In this document: positions 53,771 through 62,789 of the stretch, in pieces
Layout of the letters: each line of letters starts with the position of its first letter
Position numbering within the stretch: the stretch's first letter is position 1
From: an uncultured Clostridia bacterium
GTDB lineage: Bacteria > Bacillota > Clostridia > Christensenellales > Aristaeellaceae
NCBI GenBank assembly: GCA_947167215.1
Contig: CAMVHE010000004.1
Span: 1 to 64,000 of the forward strand
Direction of reading: 5' to 3'
Length of the DNA stretch: 64,000 nucleotides
Program-made: the position numbers and the translations under genes
Notes under the pieces: generated by a model
Told to the model about the DNA's origin: nothing
Seen by the model: only the letters and a program-made list of their open reading frames with translations
The model's database searches: none

Positions 53771-54501
53771 TGGTTCACTTCCTCAATTGCTTGACTCCAG
53801 TCCATTATATCGCTCCAGGGGCACTTTGGCAAATTGAAAGCGTCATACGGTGCCCTGACGGGAGGGCAGAAAGCAAAAGACATCTGCTTCTTCAGTGTAG
53901 GATGAATAAAGGTCAGAAATGCCCCAAACAGGGCAATCTGTTCTCCGGGTCTTCCTTTTCCGTATCTCGCATCTCCCCAGATCGGATGTCCCATATGCAT
54001 CATCTGCACCCGGATCTGATGCGAGCGTCCCGTATACAGCTGCACCTTCAGAAGGCTGCAGCCGTCGGCTTCCTCCAGTTTTTCGAACGAAAGAATGGCT
54101 TCCTTGGCCATGGGTGCGCCAGGCGGAACCACCGTCACCATGTTCGTCTTCGGATCCTTGAGCAGCCAGTCCACAAGCCGGCCGTTCGGAGGCGTACTTC
54201 CACGGACAACCGTCAGATACTGCCGGTTCATGGTTTTCGTCCGAACCTGTTCGCTGAGTCTTTCTGCAGCCTTGCTCGTTCTGGCAAAAACCACAAGGCC
54301 GCCAACCGGGCGGTCCAGCCGGTGGACCAGCCCCAGATAAACGGCGCCGGGCTTATGATATTTCTTTCCGATATAGTCTTTCATGCAGGAAAGCAGATCC
54401 AGGTCCCCGCTGGAATCCGCCTGGGTCGGCATATTGCAGGGTTTCACTACCACCAGTACATGATTGTCTTCGTAGAGAATCCGTACCGGAGTGTCAGGCA
54501 T
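53767..54501 (-). CDS. RluA-family RNA pseudouridine synthase
   Basis: 244 aa. The catalytic Asp is in VHRLDRPVGGL, and the family's GRSHQIRVQM is present near residue 155. The short N-terminus means there is no S4 domain, as in RluC-less relatives. Target uridines in rRNA or tRNA cannot be read. The start at 54501 follows AAGGTGG; a longer frame to 54570 would overlap the upstream gene by 77 bases. Confidence 0.92.
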   Translation of the reverse strand: MPDTPVRILYEDNHVLVVVKPCNMPTQADSSGDLDLLSCMKDYIGKKYHKPGAVYLGLVHRLDRPVGGLVVFARTSKAAERLSEQVRTKTMNRQYLTVVRGSTPPNGRLVDWLLKDPKTNMVTVVPPGAPMAKEAILSFEKLEEADGCSLLKVQLYTGRSHQIRVQMMHMGHPIWGDARYGKGRPGEQIALFGAFLTFIHPTLKKQMSFAFCPPVRAPYDAFNLPKCPWSDIMDWSQAIEEVNQ

Positions 54502-55366
54502 GACACTCCCACCTTCCGCTGGTGCCGCAGGGAAGCACTCCTCCCGCGGTACAGGGCAGTCCGACTTCATCGGCCGTGATACTTCCTCCGAATCTGCTTT
54601 GTACCGTCTGCTCCAGGATATTGGAAAGAACGCTGGCCTGGAATCCGGTGGTGTAGCTGTTGATCAGGAAAAAGAGCGGTTCTGAGGACAGAATGTTGCT
54701 GGTCAGATCCACCAGCCGGTACAGTTCGTCTTCCAGCTTCCATACTTCTCCGCCGGGGCCGCGGCCGTAGGAAGGCGGGTCCATGAGGATGCCTTCATAG
54801 CTGTTTCCCCTTCGGATTTCCCGTTCCACAAACTTGCGGCAGTCATCGACGATCCACCGGACCTGCGTCTCCGGAATCCCATTCAGTTCCCGGTTTTCTT
54901 TAGCCCACTGCACCATTCCCTTTGCCGCATCCACATGGCAGACCGTTGCGCCAGCCTTCGCGCATGCTATGGTTGCACCGCCGGTATAGCCGAACAGGTT
55001 GAGTACCCGGACCTTACTGCCATCGGCAGCCCTGGAACGGATGAGACCGCTCATCCAGTCCCAGTTGACGGCCTGCTCCGGGAAAACACCGGTATGCTTG
55101 AAGCCCGTGGGTCGGACATACAGCTGAATGTCGCCGTACTTAATATTCCAGCGTTCCGGAATCTTTCTACGGAACTCCCATTCTCCTCCCCCTTTGGCAC
55201 TCCGGTGGTAATAGCCATCCACCTTTTCCCAGAGAGAAGCATTTCGGGGGACCCAGATTGCCTGGGGATCCGGCCTGCGAAGAATCACATCATGCCAGCG
55301 TTCCAGCTTTTCTCCGTTCCCGCAATCCAGGACCTCATAATCCTTCCAGTTCTTGGTACTAAACAT
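54494..55366 (-). CDS. RlmI/RlmK-like SAM-dependent methyltransferase
   Basis: 290-aa class I methyltransferase similar to 23S rRNA m5C1962 methyltransferases. The SAM-binding motif LNLFGYTGGATIACAKAGA and the acidic VDAAKGMVQWAKEN follow a short N-terminal region that differs from classic RlmI because the PUA domain is missing or very short. The DPPSYGRG motif is present. RNA methylation is likely; the site is unknown. It overlaps both neighbours by 8 bases. Confidence 0.85.
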   Translation of the reverse strand: MFSTKNWKDYEVLDCGNGEKLERWHDVILRRPDPQAIWVPRNASLWEKVDGYYHRSAKGGGEWEFRRKIPERWNIKYGDIQLYVRPTGFKHTGVFPEQAVNWDWMSGLIRSRAADGSKVRVLNLFGYTGGATIACAKAGATVCHVDAAKGMVQWAKENRELNGIPETQVRWIVDDCRKFVEREIRRGNSYEGILMDPPSYGRGPGGEVWKLEDELYRLVDLTSNILSSEPLFFLINSYTTGFQASVLSNILEQTVQSRFGGSITADEVGLPCTAGGVLPCGTSGRWECHA

Positions 55367-56693
55367 CTTTCTCCTCTGCCTCCCCATAAAAACGCGGCAG
55401 TTTGTCTTTCTGTTTTTCCATCATGCGTTCGAGCACATCTTCTGCGTACAGCACATCCACGCCGGCCAGTGCCGGATCGATTTCCAGTGCCTCCCGCAGA
55501 GCATCCCGGTTTCCTGTTGCTGCAGCTTCCGCCATCAGCCGGTTGCAGAGCGTCAGCTGCTCCATCAGTTCTGTGATCTCTACCGGCAAGGAGGTCGGAA
55601 TTCCGACGACTCCTGTCCCGTCAACTTCTGCAGGTCCTTCAATGTACCTGCCTTCGGTCACGGACGGATAGGAGGTTTTGTTCCGCATGGTCATGGCAGG
55701 CACGGCCAGTTTCCCTTTTCCCCACAGGGCACGGACCAGGGCAACCGGTCTTACCTCCCGGCAGCCGGTATCCAGTATATGCTGCCATGCCTTTTCCCCT
55801 TCGGGATGGTCCGGACCATAGACCGCAAGCATGGCAAGATCGCGCTTTCGAACTTCAAAATCCGCAAGGCCTACTCCGGAATAGATCACGGTCTTCCTGG
55901 GGCTGAGCTCCGTATCGGCAAGCAGTTCATACTGGGTCACCCGCATACCGGCAGGAACCGCGTCATAAAAATCAATGAACTGCGCAGCCAGCGCCTCCCT
56001 GTCATCCTCACAGATTTCCTTTCTCAGACGCGGCAGCAGGTCCTCGCCGGTTTCCCTGTTTCGGAGGGAAGAAATAAACGAGAATGCGTTGATGCCACCG
56101 CAGGTAACTTCCACCTGCTCCTGGGGAATTCCGAGATATAAGGCCACCCGTGCCCTCGTCTGTCCCACCACATCGGAGATGCCATACGAAGGAACCCCGC
56201 AGAACGTTTCCGCAGTTTCACAGGCTCTCGAGAGCACCAGGCCTCCGAAGCAGTTGTCACAGAGGATCAGCGGCGTCTCACCGGAGCATTCCAAGGCAAT
56301 TTTTTCGGCCACATCCGCAACAAAGCCACAGGATCGAAGGGTCTGCATTGCGCCTCCGATTCCTCCCGTCAGCCTGGCCTGCTTGCCAAGACCGACCTCA
56401 TCCAGCGCATCCAGGTCCTGCTTCCATGCATCCGGATCCAGAAAATCGGAGCAGAGAATCACCGCGTCTGCACCGAATATGCTCTTCTGCCACTGCGTGG
56501 TGTAGTAGAACTGGCAGGGCAGATTCCTTGCTTTTGCAAGCTTTCCGGCTGCTCTTGCGGTCAGTTCCGCCAGATCCAGGTCCGCATCCACCAGCCAGAT
56601 TTCGCTGGGCTCATCGGCTTTCATAATCAGATCTTCTAAAATGGCGGGCGCAAACTGATATGCGCCCGCCCCTAATACGACGAATTTTTTCAT
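55359..56693 (-). CDS. GH4-like NAD-dependent protein with altered metal site
   Basis: 444-aa protein related to glycoside hydrolase family 4. The NAD-binding Rossmann strand is VVLGAGAYQFAPAILEDL, and a Cys-Asn pair in ILCDNCFGGL fits the metal-binding Cys segment. In true GH4 enzymes a GxNH motif supplies the second metal ligand, but here the aligned GGINAFSF has Ala in place of His. Activity therefore may be changed or lost. A GH4 enzyme in a translation and wall operon is also unusual. The start is weakly supported by GGA 4 bases upstream; a TTG at 56702 is an alternative. Confidence 0.75.
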   Translation of the reverse strand: MKKFVVLGAGAYQFAPAILEDLIMKADEPSEIWLVDADLDLAELTARAAGKLAKARNLPCQFYYTTQWQKSIFGADAVILCSDFLDPDAWKQDLDALDEVGLGKQARLTGGIGGAMQTLRSCGFVADVAEKIALECSGETPLILCDNCFGGLVLSRACETAETFCGVPSYGISDVVGQTRARVALYLGIPQEQVEVTCGGINAFSFISSLRNRETGEDLLPRLRKEICEDDREALAAQFIDFYDAVPAGMRVTQYELLADTELSPRKTVIYSGVGLADFEVRKRDLAMLAVYGPDHPEGEKAWQHILDTGCREVRPVALVRALWGKGKLAVPAMTMRNKTSYPSVTEGRYIEGPAEVDGTGVVGIPTSLPVEITELMEQLTLCNRLMAEAAATGNRDALREALEIDPALAGVDVLYAEDVLERMMEKQKDKLPRFYGEAEEKDV

Positions 56694-56703
56694 GATTTCC
56701 AAA

Positions 56704-59700
56704 TTAAGCCTTTTTCACGCTGATGCCAGCATTGATGCCGTTGATATTCCATTCCTTGCTGTAGGAGCCTTCCAGGGCATCCCCAAGCTGGACGGAAACG
56801 GCCAGCACGCCATCCGCGATTGTCTGCATATTATCTGCCACAACGTTCTTCAGCTTCTCATCTTCCGTGCTGACAGTAACCAGGATGCGGTCCGTTACCT
56901 CGAATCCGGCTTCCTTCCGCATGGTCTGTACCTTGGAAATGATCTCTCTGGCAAAGCCTTCCGCAATCAGGCTTTCCGTCAGATTGGTATCCAGGGCCAC
57001 CGTCACATCATGATCGCTGGAAACAACATAGCCGGCCTTTTTCATCGGCGATGTCAGAACGTCGTCCTTTTCAAGTTCAATTTCCGTATCCTGAAGCGTG
57101 AAGCGCAGGGTTTCTCCGCGTTCGAACAGCGCCACAACCTCGTTGCCGTCGAGGGTTGCCAGCTTCTCTCCGATTGCCTTCAGGAGCTTTCCGTACTTCT
57201 TACCCAGCGTGCGCATCTGAGGCTTCAGCTGATATGTCATGAAGGCGGTGGTATCGTCCGTAAAGTCAACCTTCTTCACGTTCAGCTCATCCTCGGCCAG
57301 TGCACAGAATTCCTCCGGCATCTCGGCACCGGAAACGATCATCCGGGACAGGGGCTGGCGAACCTTGAGACCGCTTTCATTGCGGCAGGAACGTCCCAGT
57401 ACCACGACTTCCAGAAGATCCTTCATGTGTGCTTCCAGCTCGGGGTCAATCTTCGATTCATCGCATACCGGGAAATCGGACAGGTGAACCGAGAGCGGCG
57501 CGGACGGATTCACGGAGCAGACAAGATTCTGATACATGCTCTCCGCGATGAACGGCGTGAAGGGTGCCGTCAGCCGGCTCATCGTCTCCAGCACATGGTA
57601 AAGCGTTGCAAAGGCAGCTTCCTTGGTTCCTTCCATTCCCTTGCCCCAGAAACGCTCACGGCTGCGGCGTACATACCAGTTGGAAAGGTCATCGACAAAG
57701 TCCGCCATGGCACGGGAAGGTTCCGTGATGCGGTAATTCATCAGGTGCTCATCCACCGTCTTCACCAGGGTATTCAGCTTCGAAAGAATCCAGCGGTCCA
57801 TGAGGGTCAGCTCCACCTGGTCCAGGGGATGCGCCGCGGGATCGAACTGGTCAATCTCCGCATACAGGATGAAGAAGGCATAGGTATTCCACAGCGTACC
57901 GATATACTTGCGCTGCGTCTCTTCCACAGCCTTTGCATAGAACCTGTTCGGCAGCCAGGGAGCAGCATTGTTATAGAAGAACCAGCGTACCGCATCCGCG
58001 CCCTGAACATTCAGAACACTCCAGGGATCCACAACATTTCCCTTGTGCTTGCTCATCTTCTGGCCGTCTTTATCCTGAACGTGTCCCATGACAATGCAGT
58101 TTTCAAAAGGATTGGTATCGAACAGACAGGTAGAAATGGCCAGCAGCGTGTAGAACCAGCCGCGGGTCTGGTCAATGGCCTCGGAGATGAAGTGTGCCGG
58201 GAACCTTGACTCGAATTTTTCCTTGTTTTCAAAAGGATAATGCCACTGCGCAAAAGGCATGGAGCCGGAATCGTACCAGCAGTCAATGACCTCTTTTTCA
58301 CGGATCATATCGCCGCCGCAATCCGGGCAGGTCAGCACCACCTCATCGATGTAAGGACGATGCAGTTCAATATCCGGCTTTACATTGCGGCCGAGTCTGC
58401 ACAGCTCTTCCCTGCTGCCGATGACATGCACCTTGCCGCAGTCCTTGCAGACCCATACCGGCAGCGGAGTGCCCCAGTAACGCTCGCGGGAAAGGCCCCA
58501 GTCGATGACATTCTCAACGAAGTTGCCCATGCGGCCTTCCTTGATGTTCTCCGGTATCCAGTTCACGCGGCGGTTGTTGCGGATGAGATGGTCCCGGACA
58601 GCGGTCATCTTGATGAACCAGCTCTGGCGGGCATAATAGATCAGCGGCGTATCGCAGCGCCAGCAGAACGGATAATCATGCTCAAATTCCGGAGCAGAAT
58701 ACAGAAGGTCACGCTCTTTCAGGTCCTGAAGAACCAGCTTATCGACATCCTTGACAAAGACGCCCGGCCACTTGGTATCTTCCGTCATGCATCCCTGTGT
58801 ATCCACAAAGTTGACGAAAGGAAGATGATTCGCCATGCAGACACGGTAGTCATCTTCACCGAAGGCAGGTGCCATATGAACGATACCGGTACCATCATCG
58901 GTGGTAACATAATCATCGCTGATGACAAACCAGGCTTTTTCATTGGCACGGAGCTTTTTCTTGGCAAAATCAAACACCGGCTCATATTCCATGCCAACCA
59001 GTGCTTCGCCCTTCATCGTCTCCTTGATTTCCACGGGAGTCTCGCCGAAGACGGTGGCGATCAGTGCTTCTGCCATGATATAAATCTTCCCGTCTGCTTC
59101 AAAACGGGCATAGGTCTCATGCGCATTGACGCAGAGAGCAAGGTTGCTCGGAAGCGTCCAGGGAGTCGTCGTCCAGGCAAGGAAATAGGTGTTCTCCACG
59201 CCCTTGACCGGGAAGCGGACCGTCGCGGAGGTTTCCTTGACCGTCTTGTAGCCCTGAGCGACCTCGTGGCTGGAAAGCGCAGTGCCGCAGCGGGGGCAAT
59301 ACGGAACGATCTTGTGGCCCTTGTAGAGCAGACCCTTGTCATGAATCTGCTTGAGGCTCCACCATTCCGACTCGATATATTCATCCTTGTACGTAATGTA
59401 AGGATGCTCCATGTCTGCCCAGTAGCCGACACGGTCACTCATCTCTTCCCATTCCGTCTTATACTTCCAGACCGATTTCTTGCACTCCTGGATAAAGGGC
59501 TCAATGCCGTATTCCTCAATCTGAGGCTTGCCATCCAGTCCGAGCTGCTTCTCCACTTCGAGCTCAACCGGAAGTCCGTGCGTATCCCATCCGGCAATGC
59601 GCAGAACATCATAGCCTTTCATCGTGCGGTAGCGGGGAATCACGTCCTTGATGGAGCGCGTCAGTACATGGCCAATGTGGGGCTTGCCGTTCGCGGTAGG

Positions 59701-59841
59701 CGGTCCATCATAGAAAGTAAAGGGTTCCGCTCCCTCGCGCAGCTTCATCATTTTCTTGAAAACTTCATTTTCCCGCCAGAAAGAAAGGACTTCTTCCTCA
59801 CGTTTCACGAAATTCATATCCGTGGAAACTTTCTGATACAT
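56704..59841 (-). CDS. ileS: Isoleucyl-tRNA synthetase, type 2
   Basis: 1045-aa class I synthetase that charges tRNA-Ile. The HIGH motif is at residues 55-58 (GKPHIGHVLTR), and KMSKH is near 595 (QKMSKHKGN). The CP1 editing domain lies between. The sequence follows the eukaryote-like IleRS2 pattern (SFWRENEVFKKMM at the start, no C-terminal zinc finger), a type commonly less sensitive to mupirocin. A T-box leader controls it. It is the first gene of the minus-strand unit. Confidence 0.96.
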   Translation of the reverse strand: MYQKVSTDMNFVKREEEVLSFWRENEVFKKMMKLREGAEPFTFYDGPPTANGKPHIGHVLTRSIKDVIPRYRTMKGYDVLRIAGWDTHGLPVELEVEKQLGLDGKPQIEEYGIEPFIQECKKSVWKYKTEWEEMSDRVGYWADMEHPYITYKDEYIESEWWSLKQIHDKGLLYKGHKIVPYCPRCGTALSSHEVAQGYKTVKETSATVRFPVKGVENTYFLAWTTTPWTLPSNLALCVNAHETYARFEADGKIYIMAEALIATVFGETPVEIKETMKGEALVGMEYEPVFDFAKKKLRANEKAWFVISDDYVTTDDGTGIVHMAPAFGEDDYRVCMANHLPFVNFVDTQGCMTEDTKWPGVFVKDVDKLVLQDLKERDLLYSAPEFEHDYPFCWRCDTPLIYYARQSWFIKMTAVRDHLIRNNRRVNWIPENIKEGRMGNFVENVIDWGLSRERYWGTPLPVWVCKDCGKVHVIGSREELCRLGRNVKPDIELHRPYIDEVVLTCPDCGGDMIREKEVIDCWYDSGSMPFAQWHYPFENKEKFESRFPAHFISEAIDQTRGWFYTLLAISTCLFDTNPFENCIVMGHVQDKDGQKMSKHKGNVVDPWSVLNVQGADAVRWFFYNNAAPWLPNRFYAKAVEETQRKYIGTLWNTYAFFILYAEIDQFDPAAHPLDQVELTLMDRWILSKLNTLVKTVDEHLMNYRITEPSRAMADFVDDLSNWYVRRSRERFWGKGMEGTKEAAFATLYHVLETMSRLTAPFTPFIAESMYQNLVCSVNPSAPLSVHLSDFPVCDESKIDPELEAHMKDLLEVVVLGRSCRNESGLKVRQPLSRMIVSGAEMPEEFCALAEDELNVKKVDFTDDTTAFMTYQLKPQMRTLGKKYGKLLKAIGEKLATLDGNEVVALFERGETLRFTLQDTEIELEKDDVLTSPMKKAGYVVSSDHDVTVALDTNLTESLIAEGFAREIISKVQTMRKEAGFEVTDRILVTVSTEDEKLKNVVADNMQTIADGVLAVSVQLGDALEGSYSKEWNINGINAGISVKKA

Positions 59842-59865
59842 CTTCTTCCTCCTCAGAAATCGGTG

Positions 59866-60093
59866 TTAAAAAAAATCGCCCCATTGCTGGGGCGATTGAT
59901 TCGCGGTACCACCCAAAATTCAATACAAGTGTATCCTCATTTGCCATAACGGTGCAAGCCGTTCCTGCTTCACCGACGATCTGCAGGACCGCTCCACGGG
60001 TGATTCCTCCTGGCTTTCTGACCGGATTTCCACCATTCTCCGGCTCTCTGTACAGAAATAGTCCATTTGCGTCCCGCTTCCTAGCGTTTAACG
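59866..60093 (-). promoter_or_regulatory. T-box riboswitch, isoleucine-specific, upstream of ileS
   Basis: The T-box consensus GGGTGGTACCGCG is at 59914-59902 on the minus strand. Upstream is stem I with an AGAGAG-type loop followed by GGTGGAAA, and a specifier loop with GAATCACC; the codon ATC (60004-60002) is an Ile codon. A terminator follows: AATCGCCCC and GGGGCGATT (59897-59874) and a run of T residues. Uncharged tRNA-Ile should promote read-through into ileS. Confidence 0.95.
59867..59897 (-). terminator. T-box terminator
   Basis: AATCGCCCC and GGGGCGATT with a 6-base loop, followed on the minus strand by eight or more T residues. It is part of the T-box switch and competes with the antiterminator. 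Confidence 0.9.
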
Positions 60094-60099
60094 AGCCAT

Positions 60100-60128
60100 A
60101 TCATACATGTTTTTTCAGCTTTTGTAAA
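60100..60128 (-). promoter_or_regulatory. Promoter of the ileS transcript
   Basis: Minus-strand TTTACA (60128-60123), 17-bp spacer, TATGAT (60105-60100), a few bases upstream of the T-box stem I. Confidence 0.75.
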
Positions 60129-60209
60129 GCTTTATTTCACCTTTTTTACTTTCAGGTTCTGCCCTGCTTTGTCCGGCCTGTCGAATTACACGGTCTGGGT
60201 ATTATCCCC

Positions 60210-61037
60210 TCAGGCATCCAGGACTTCCACCAGCTCGATGGTGAAATTCAATTCCTTGCCAGCCATTTCATGATTGGCATCGAAAGTAATCGTCTTCTCA
60301 TCCTTGGCATCCACACGGACCGGTACCGGACGGCCGTCCATTCCCTGCAGGTAAACCTGCTGTCCGACAGACAGCTGTTCGGATCCGGGAACCTGTGCTA
60401 TCTCGACCGTGAAAATTGCCTGCGGATCCTTTTCTCCATAGGCTTCCTCCGGCATGAGGTGAACCTGTTTCGTTTCCCCGACATTCATATCCGCGACTGC
60501 CGCATCAAATCCCCGGATCATCATGCCGGCACCGCAGATGAATTCCAGCGGTTCTCCCCGATCATAGGATGAATCGAACTGCGTACCGTCATTGAAAGTT
60601 CCGCGGTAATGCGTGCGGCATTTCTTCCCGACATTCTTGCCCTTGTGACCGCATCCGCCATGGCAGTCATGATTTCCCTCATTACCGCAGTCATGTTCCC
60701 CGGAATGATGATGATTGCAGTTTGCTCCGGTGTTTACCAGTTTCCCTTTCAGGTAGGCTTCAACAGCTTCATCTGCACTTCCGGAGGCCCCTGCACAGAG
60801 TTCGATTCCCTGATCCGCCAGTGCCGCCTGGGCACCGCCGCCAATCCCGCCGCAGATGAGAACATCCACTGCCTGCTCCTTTAAAAGAACCGCCAGGGAA
60901 CCATGTCCCACTCCGTTCGAGTCGACCACTTCCGAGGAGGTTACAACGCCATCTTCCACCGTATAGATCTTGAAGTGTTCCGTATGGCCGAAATGCTGAA
61001 ATACTTCACCATTTTCAAATGTTACAGCAATTTTCAT
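60210..61037 (-). CDS. NifX/NifB-like domain fused to FKBP (SlyD-type) peptidyl-prolyl isomerase
   Basis: 275 aa. Residues 1-105 match the dinitrogenase iron-molybdenum cofactor family (VTFENGEVFQHFGHTEHFKIY ... VLICGGIGGGAQAAL), a small metal-cluster-binding fold. A linker of about 30 residues is rich in His and Cys (NHHHSGEHDCGNEGNHDCHG and GGCGHKG). The C-terminal half is an FKBP of the SlyD kind (HYRGTFNDGTQFDSSYDRG ... MIRGFDAAVADMNVGET). SlyD-like proteins are metallochaperones for Ni, so a metal-handling role is likely. The start follows AAAGGAAC. Confidence 0.88.
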   Translation of the reverse strand: MKIAVTFENGEVFQHFGHTEHFKIYTVEDGVVTSSEVVDSNGVGHGSLAVLLKEQAVDVLICGGIGGGAQAALADQGIELCAGASGSADEAVEAYLKGKLVNTGANCNHHHSGEHDCGNEGNHDCHGGCGHKGKNVGKKCRTHYRGTFNDGTQFDSSYDRGEPLEFICGAGMMIRGFDAAVADMNVGETKQVHLMPEEAYGEKDPQAIFTVEIAQVPGSEQLSVGQQVYLQGMDGRPVPVRVDAKDEKTITFDANHEMAGKELNFTIELVEVLDA

Positions 61038-61438
61038 TGCTATCTGTTCCTTTCTGTTCTGCCTTTCTGAAGGCAGGTTATCCTCAATGTCCCGGGGATC
61101 GCAGTCAGAAAAACAGACCGCAAATCCCGACAGTTGCAGAGCAACACACAGACTTTACCATATACTCTTCCAATATGCAAATAGTTTCTCGGCCTCTTTC
61201 CTTACTGATTACAGGCAGTGTCTCCTTCCCCGCCCCCCATTTCCACTGTCAGCAGGGACTTTCCCGTTTATTTACCCGCCTTCAGCCGCTTCTGCTGCAT
61301 TTTTTTCCTGCTTTCCGTCTTCCTGCGGATATGGATGTTCCTCCCGAAAAAGAAGGAACACTTTACCGGTTTTTGTAGAATCTTTCCAGACTTTTGGAGA
61401 TATTTCCTTCCATATCATTTTCCGACGTAAAATCATGC
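61038..61438. other. Gene-free upstream region of the ABC transporter
   Basis: About 400 bases hold no credible gene. An open frame continuous with the downstream binding protein runs here but has no ribosome site and precedes the promoter. Confidence 0.6.
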
Positions 61439-61467
61439 TTGCATTTTATACAATTTTTCGTCATAAT
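61439..61467 (+). promoter_or_regulatory. Promoter of the Fe3+-type ABC transporter operon
   Basis: TTGCAT (61439-61444), 17-bp spacer, CATAAT (61462-61467). The leader carries a hairpin, AACAGAGCA (61487-61495) and TGCTCTGTT (61509-61517), before the ribosome site. Confidence 0.6.
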
Positions 61468-61545
61468 ATATACGAGTTATTGACTGAACAGAGCACTCAC
61501 CGACATCATGCTCTGTTTTACCCACAGAAAAAGGAGGAATTATTT

Positions 61546-62685
61546 ATGAAAAAATGGTTTGTACTCATTCTTGCCGCAATGCTGCTCCTTTCCGCCATCC
61601 CTGCGCTTGCAGATATTTCCGATGACATCGCTGCAGCAGAAGCCATGACCCATGAAGAACTGGTTGAAAAAGCAAAAGCTGAGACAGGTACTTTCATTGT
61701 TTACGGCAATACCTCCCGTATTTCCACTGCTGCTGAAGAGTTTGCCGCAGTTTATGACATTCCCGTTGAAAGCAACAACCTGAAGGACCAGGAAATCTAC
61801 ACAAAGCTGCGCAATGAAAACGGCAATACCGCAGCGGATATGGTCATGATTCAGGACGGCGCACAGCTCACGGATGCCATTGACGAAGGTCTTGTCATGA
61901 ATTTCGTCCCTGCTTCCGTCAAGGATGTGGTGGAGGAAGGCGACCTCAATCCGCTGGTTCACCAGTATATCAATAAACTTTTCATCTACAACAATCTGGG
62001 AGAAAACGTCCCTGCCATCAAGAATGTATGGGAACTCACTGCACCGGAAATGGCCGGAAACGTCATCTTCAAGAATCCGGAAAGTGAAAAGGTCAACATG
62101 AACTTCCTGGTCATGTGCACCAGTGAAGAATGGGCTGCCAAGCTTGCGGAAGCCTATAAGTCCTGGAAGGGCGAAGACATCGATCTCGGCGAATACAAGA
62201 ATGCCGGATACAAATGGGTTGCCGAATTCCTCGATAACGTCACTTTCGGCAAGTCGGATACGACCATTGCAGAAGAAGTCAGTCAGGAAACTGCAGCCGG
62301 AAAGATCGGCCTGTTCGTACTCTCCAAGCTTCGTTCCTCTTCTGTTCTCACGGATAACCTGACCGTTGCGCAGTATGCTGCAACCGCCGAAGGCTATGCC
62401 ATTGAGCCGTTTGCCGGTTTCATGTACCCCATGTACACCATGGTCAATACGAAGGCCACCCGTCCCTACACCGCCATGCTCTTCATTGAATACCTGATGA
62501 CTCAGGAAGGATTCCAGCCCTGGGGCAAGAGCATCGGAGCCTATTCTCCGAATCCTTCCATTCAGGTCAATGAGGGAGATCTGACCATTGATGTGTGGAA
62601 GAATACGCTCGTCATGGAAGATGCGGATTACATTCTTGAGAGTTTTGAAGTAGAAGACTTTATTCTGCAGCACTGCCAGAAATAA
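61546..62685 (+). CDS. Extracellular solute-binding protein of an Fe3+-type ABC transporter
   Basis: 379-aa secreted binding protein. A signal peptide (1-22, ending PALA) is followed by a two-lobed type II periplasmic-binding fold (TFIVYGNTSRISTAAEEF, then TTIAEEVSQETAAGKIG). It resembles the AfuA/FbpA-like group that binds Fe3+, phosphonates or polyamines; the classical tyrosine pair is not obvious, so the ligand is open. The start follows AAGGAGG. A hairpin separates it from the permease gene. Confidence 0.85.
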   Translation: MKKWFVLILAAMLLLSAIPALADISDDIAAAEAMTHEELVEKAKAETGTFIVYGNTSRISTAAEEFAAVYDIPVESNNLKDQEIYTKLRNENGNTAADMVMIQDGAQLTDAIDEGLVMNFVPASVKDVVEEGDLNPLVHQYINKLFIYNNLGENVPAIKNVWELTAPEMAGNVIFKNPESEKVNMNFLVMCTSEEWAAKLAEAYKSWKGEDIDLGEYKNAGYKWVAEFLDNVTFGKSDTTIAEEVSQETAAGKIGLFVLSKLRSSSVLTDNLTVAQYAATAEGYAIEPFAGFMYPMYTMVNTKATRPYTAMLFIEYLMTQEGFQPWGKSIGAYSPNPSIQVNEGDLTIDVWKNTLVMEDADYILESFEVEDFILQHCQK

Positions 62686-62718
62686 ACCGCATATCCCTGC
62701 GAATCGTTTTACGTTTCA

Positions 62719-62750
62719 CGGCGGGACGGGTAACCCGTTCCGCCGCTTTT
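62719..62750 (+). terminator. Intercistronic hairpin between binding protein and permease
   Basis: GGCGGGACGGG (62720-62730) and CCCGTTCCGCC (62734-62744) with a TAA loop, followed by GCTTTTC. It may give partial termination within the operon. Confidence 0.7.
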
Positions 62751-62789
62751 CATTATCTATGCTTTGAGACTTTTTACAGGGGGACACCT

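Noticed and set aside
58240-59949. A 569-codon plus-strand frame opposite ileS
   Set aside because: The ileS coding sequence and T-box on the other strand explain the region fully.
61087-61545. N-terminal extension of the ABC binding protein by 153 codons
   Set aside because: The signal peptide at 61546 with AAGGAGG just upstream marks the real start.
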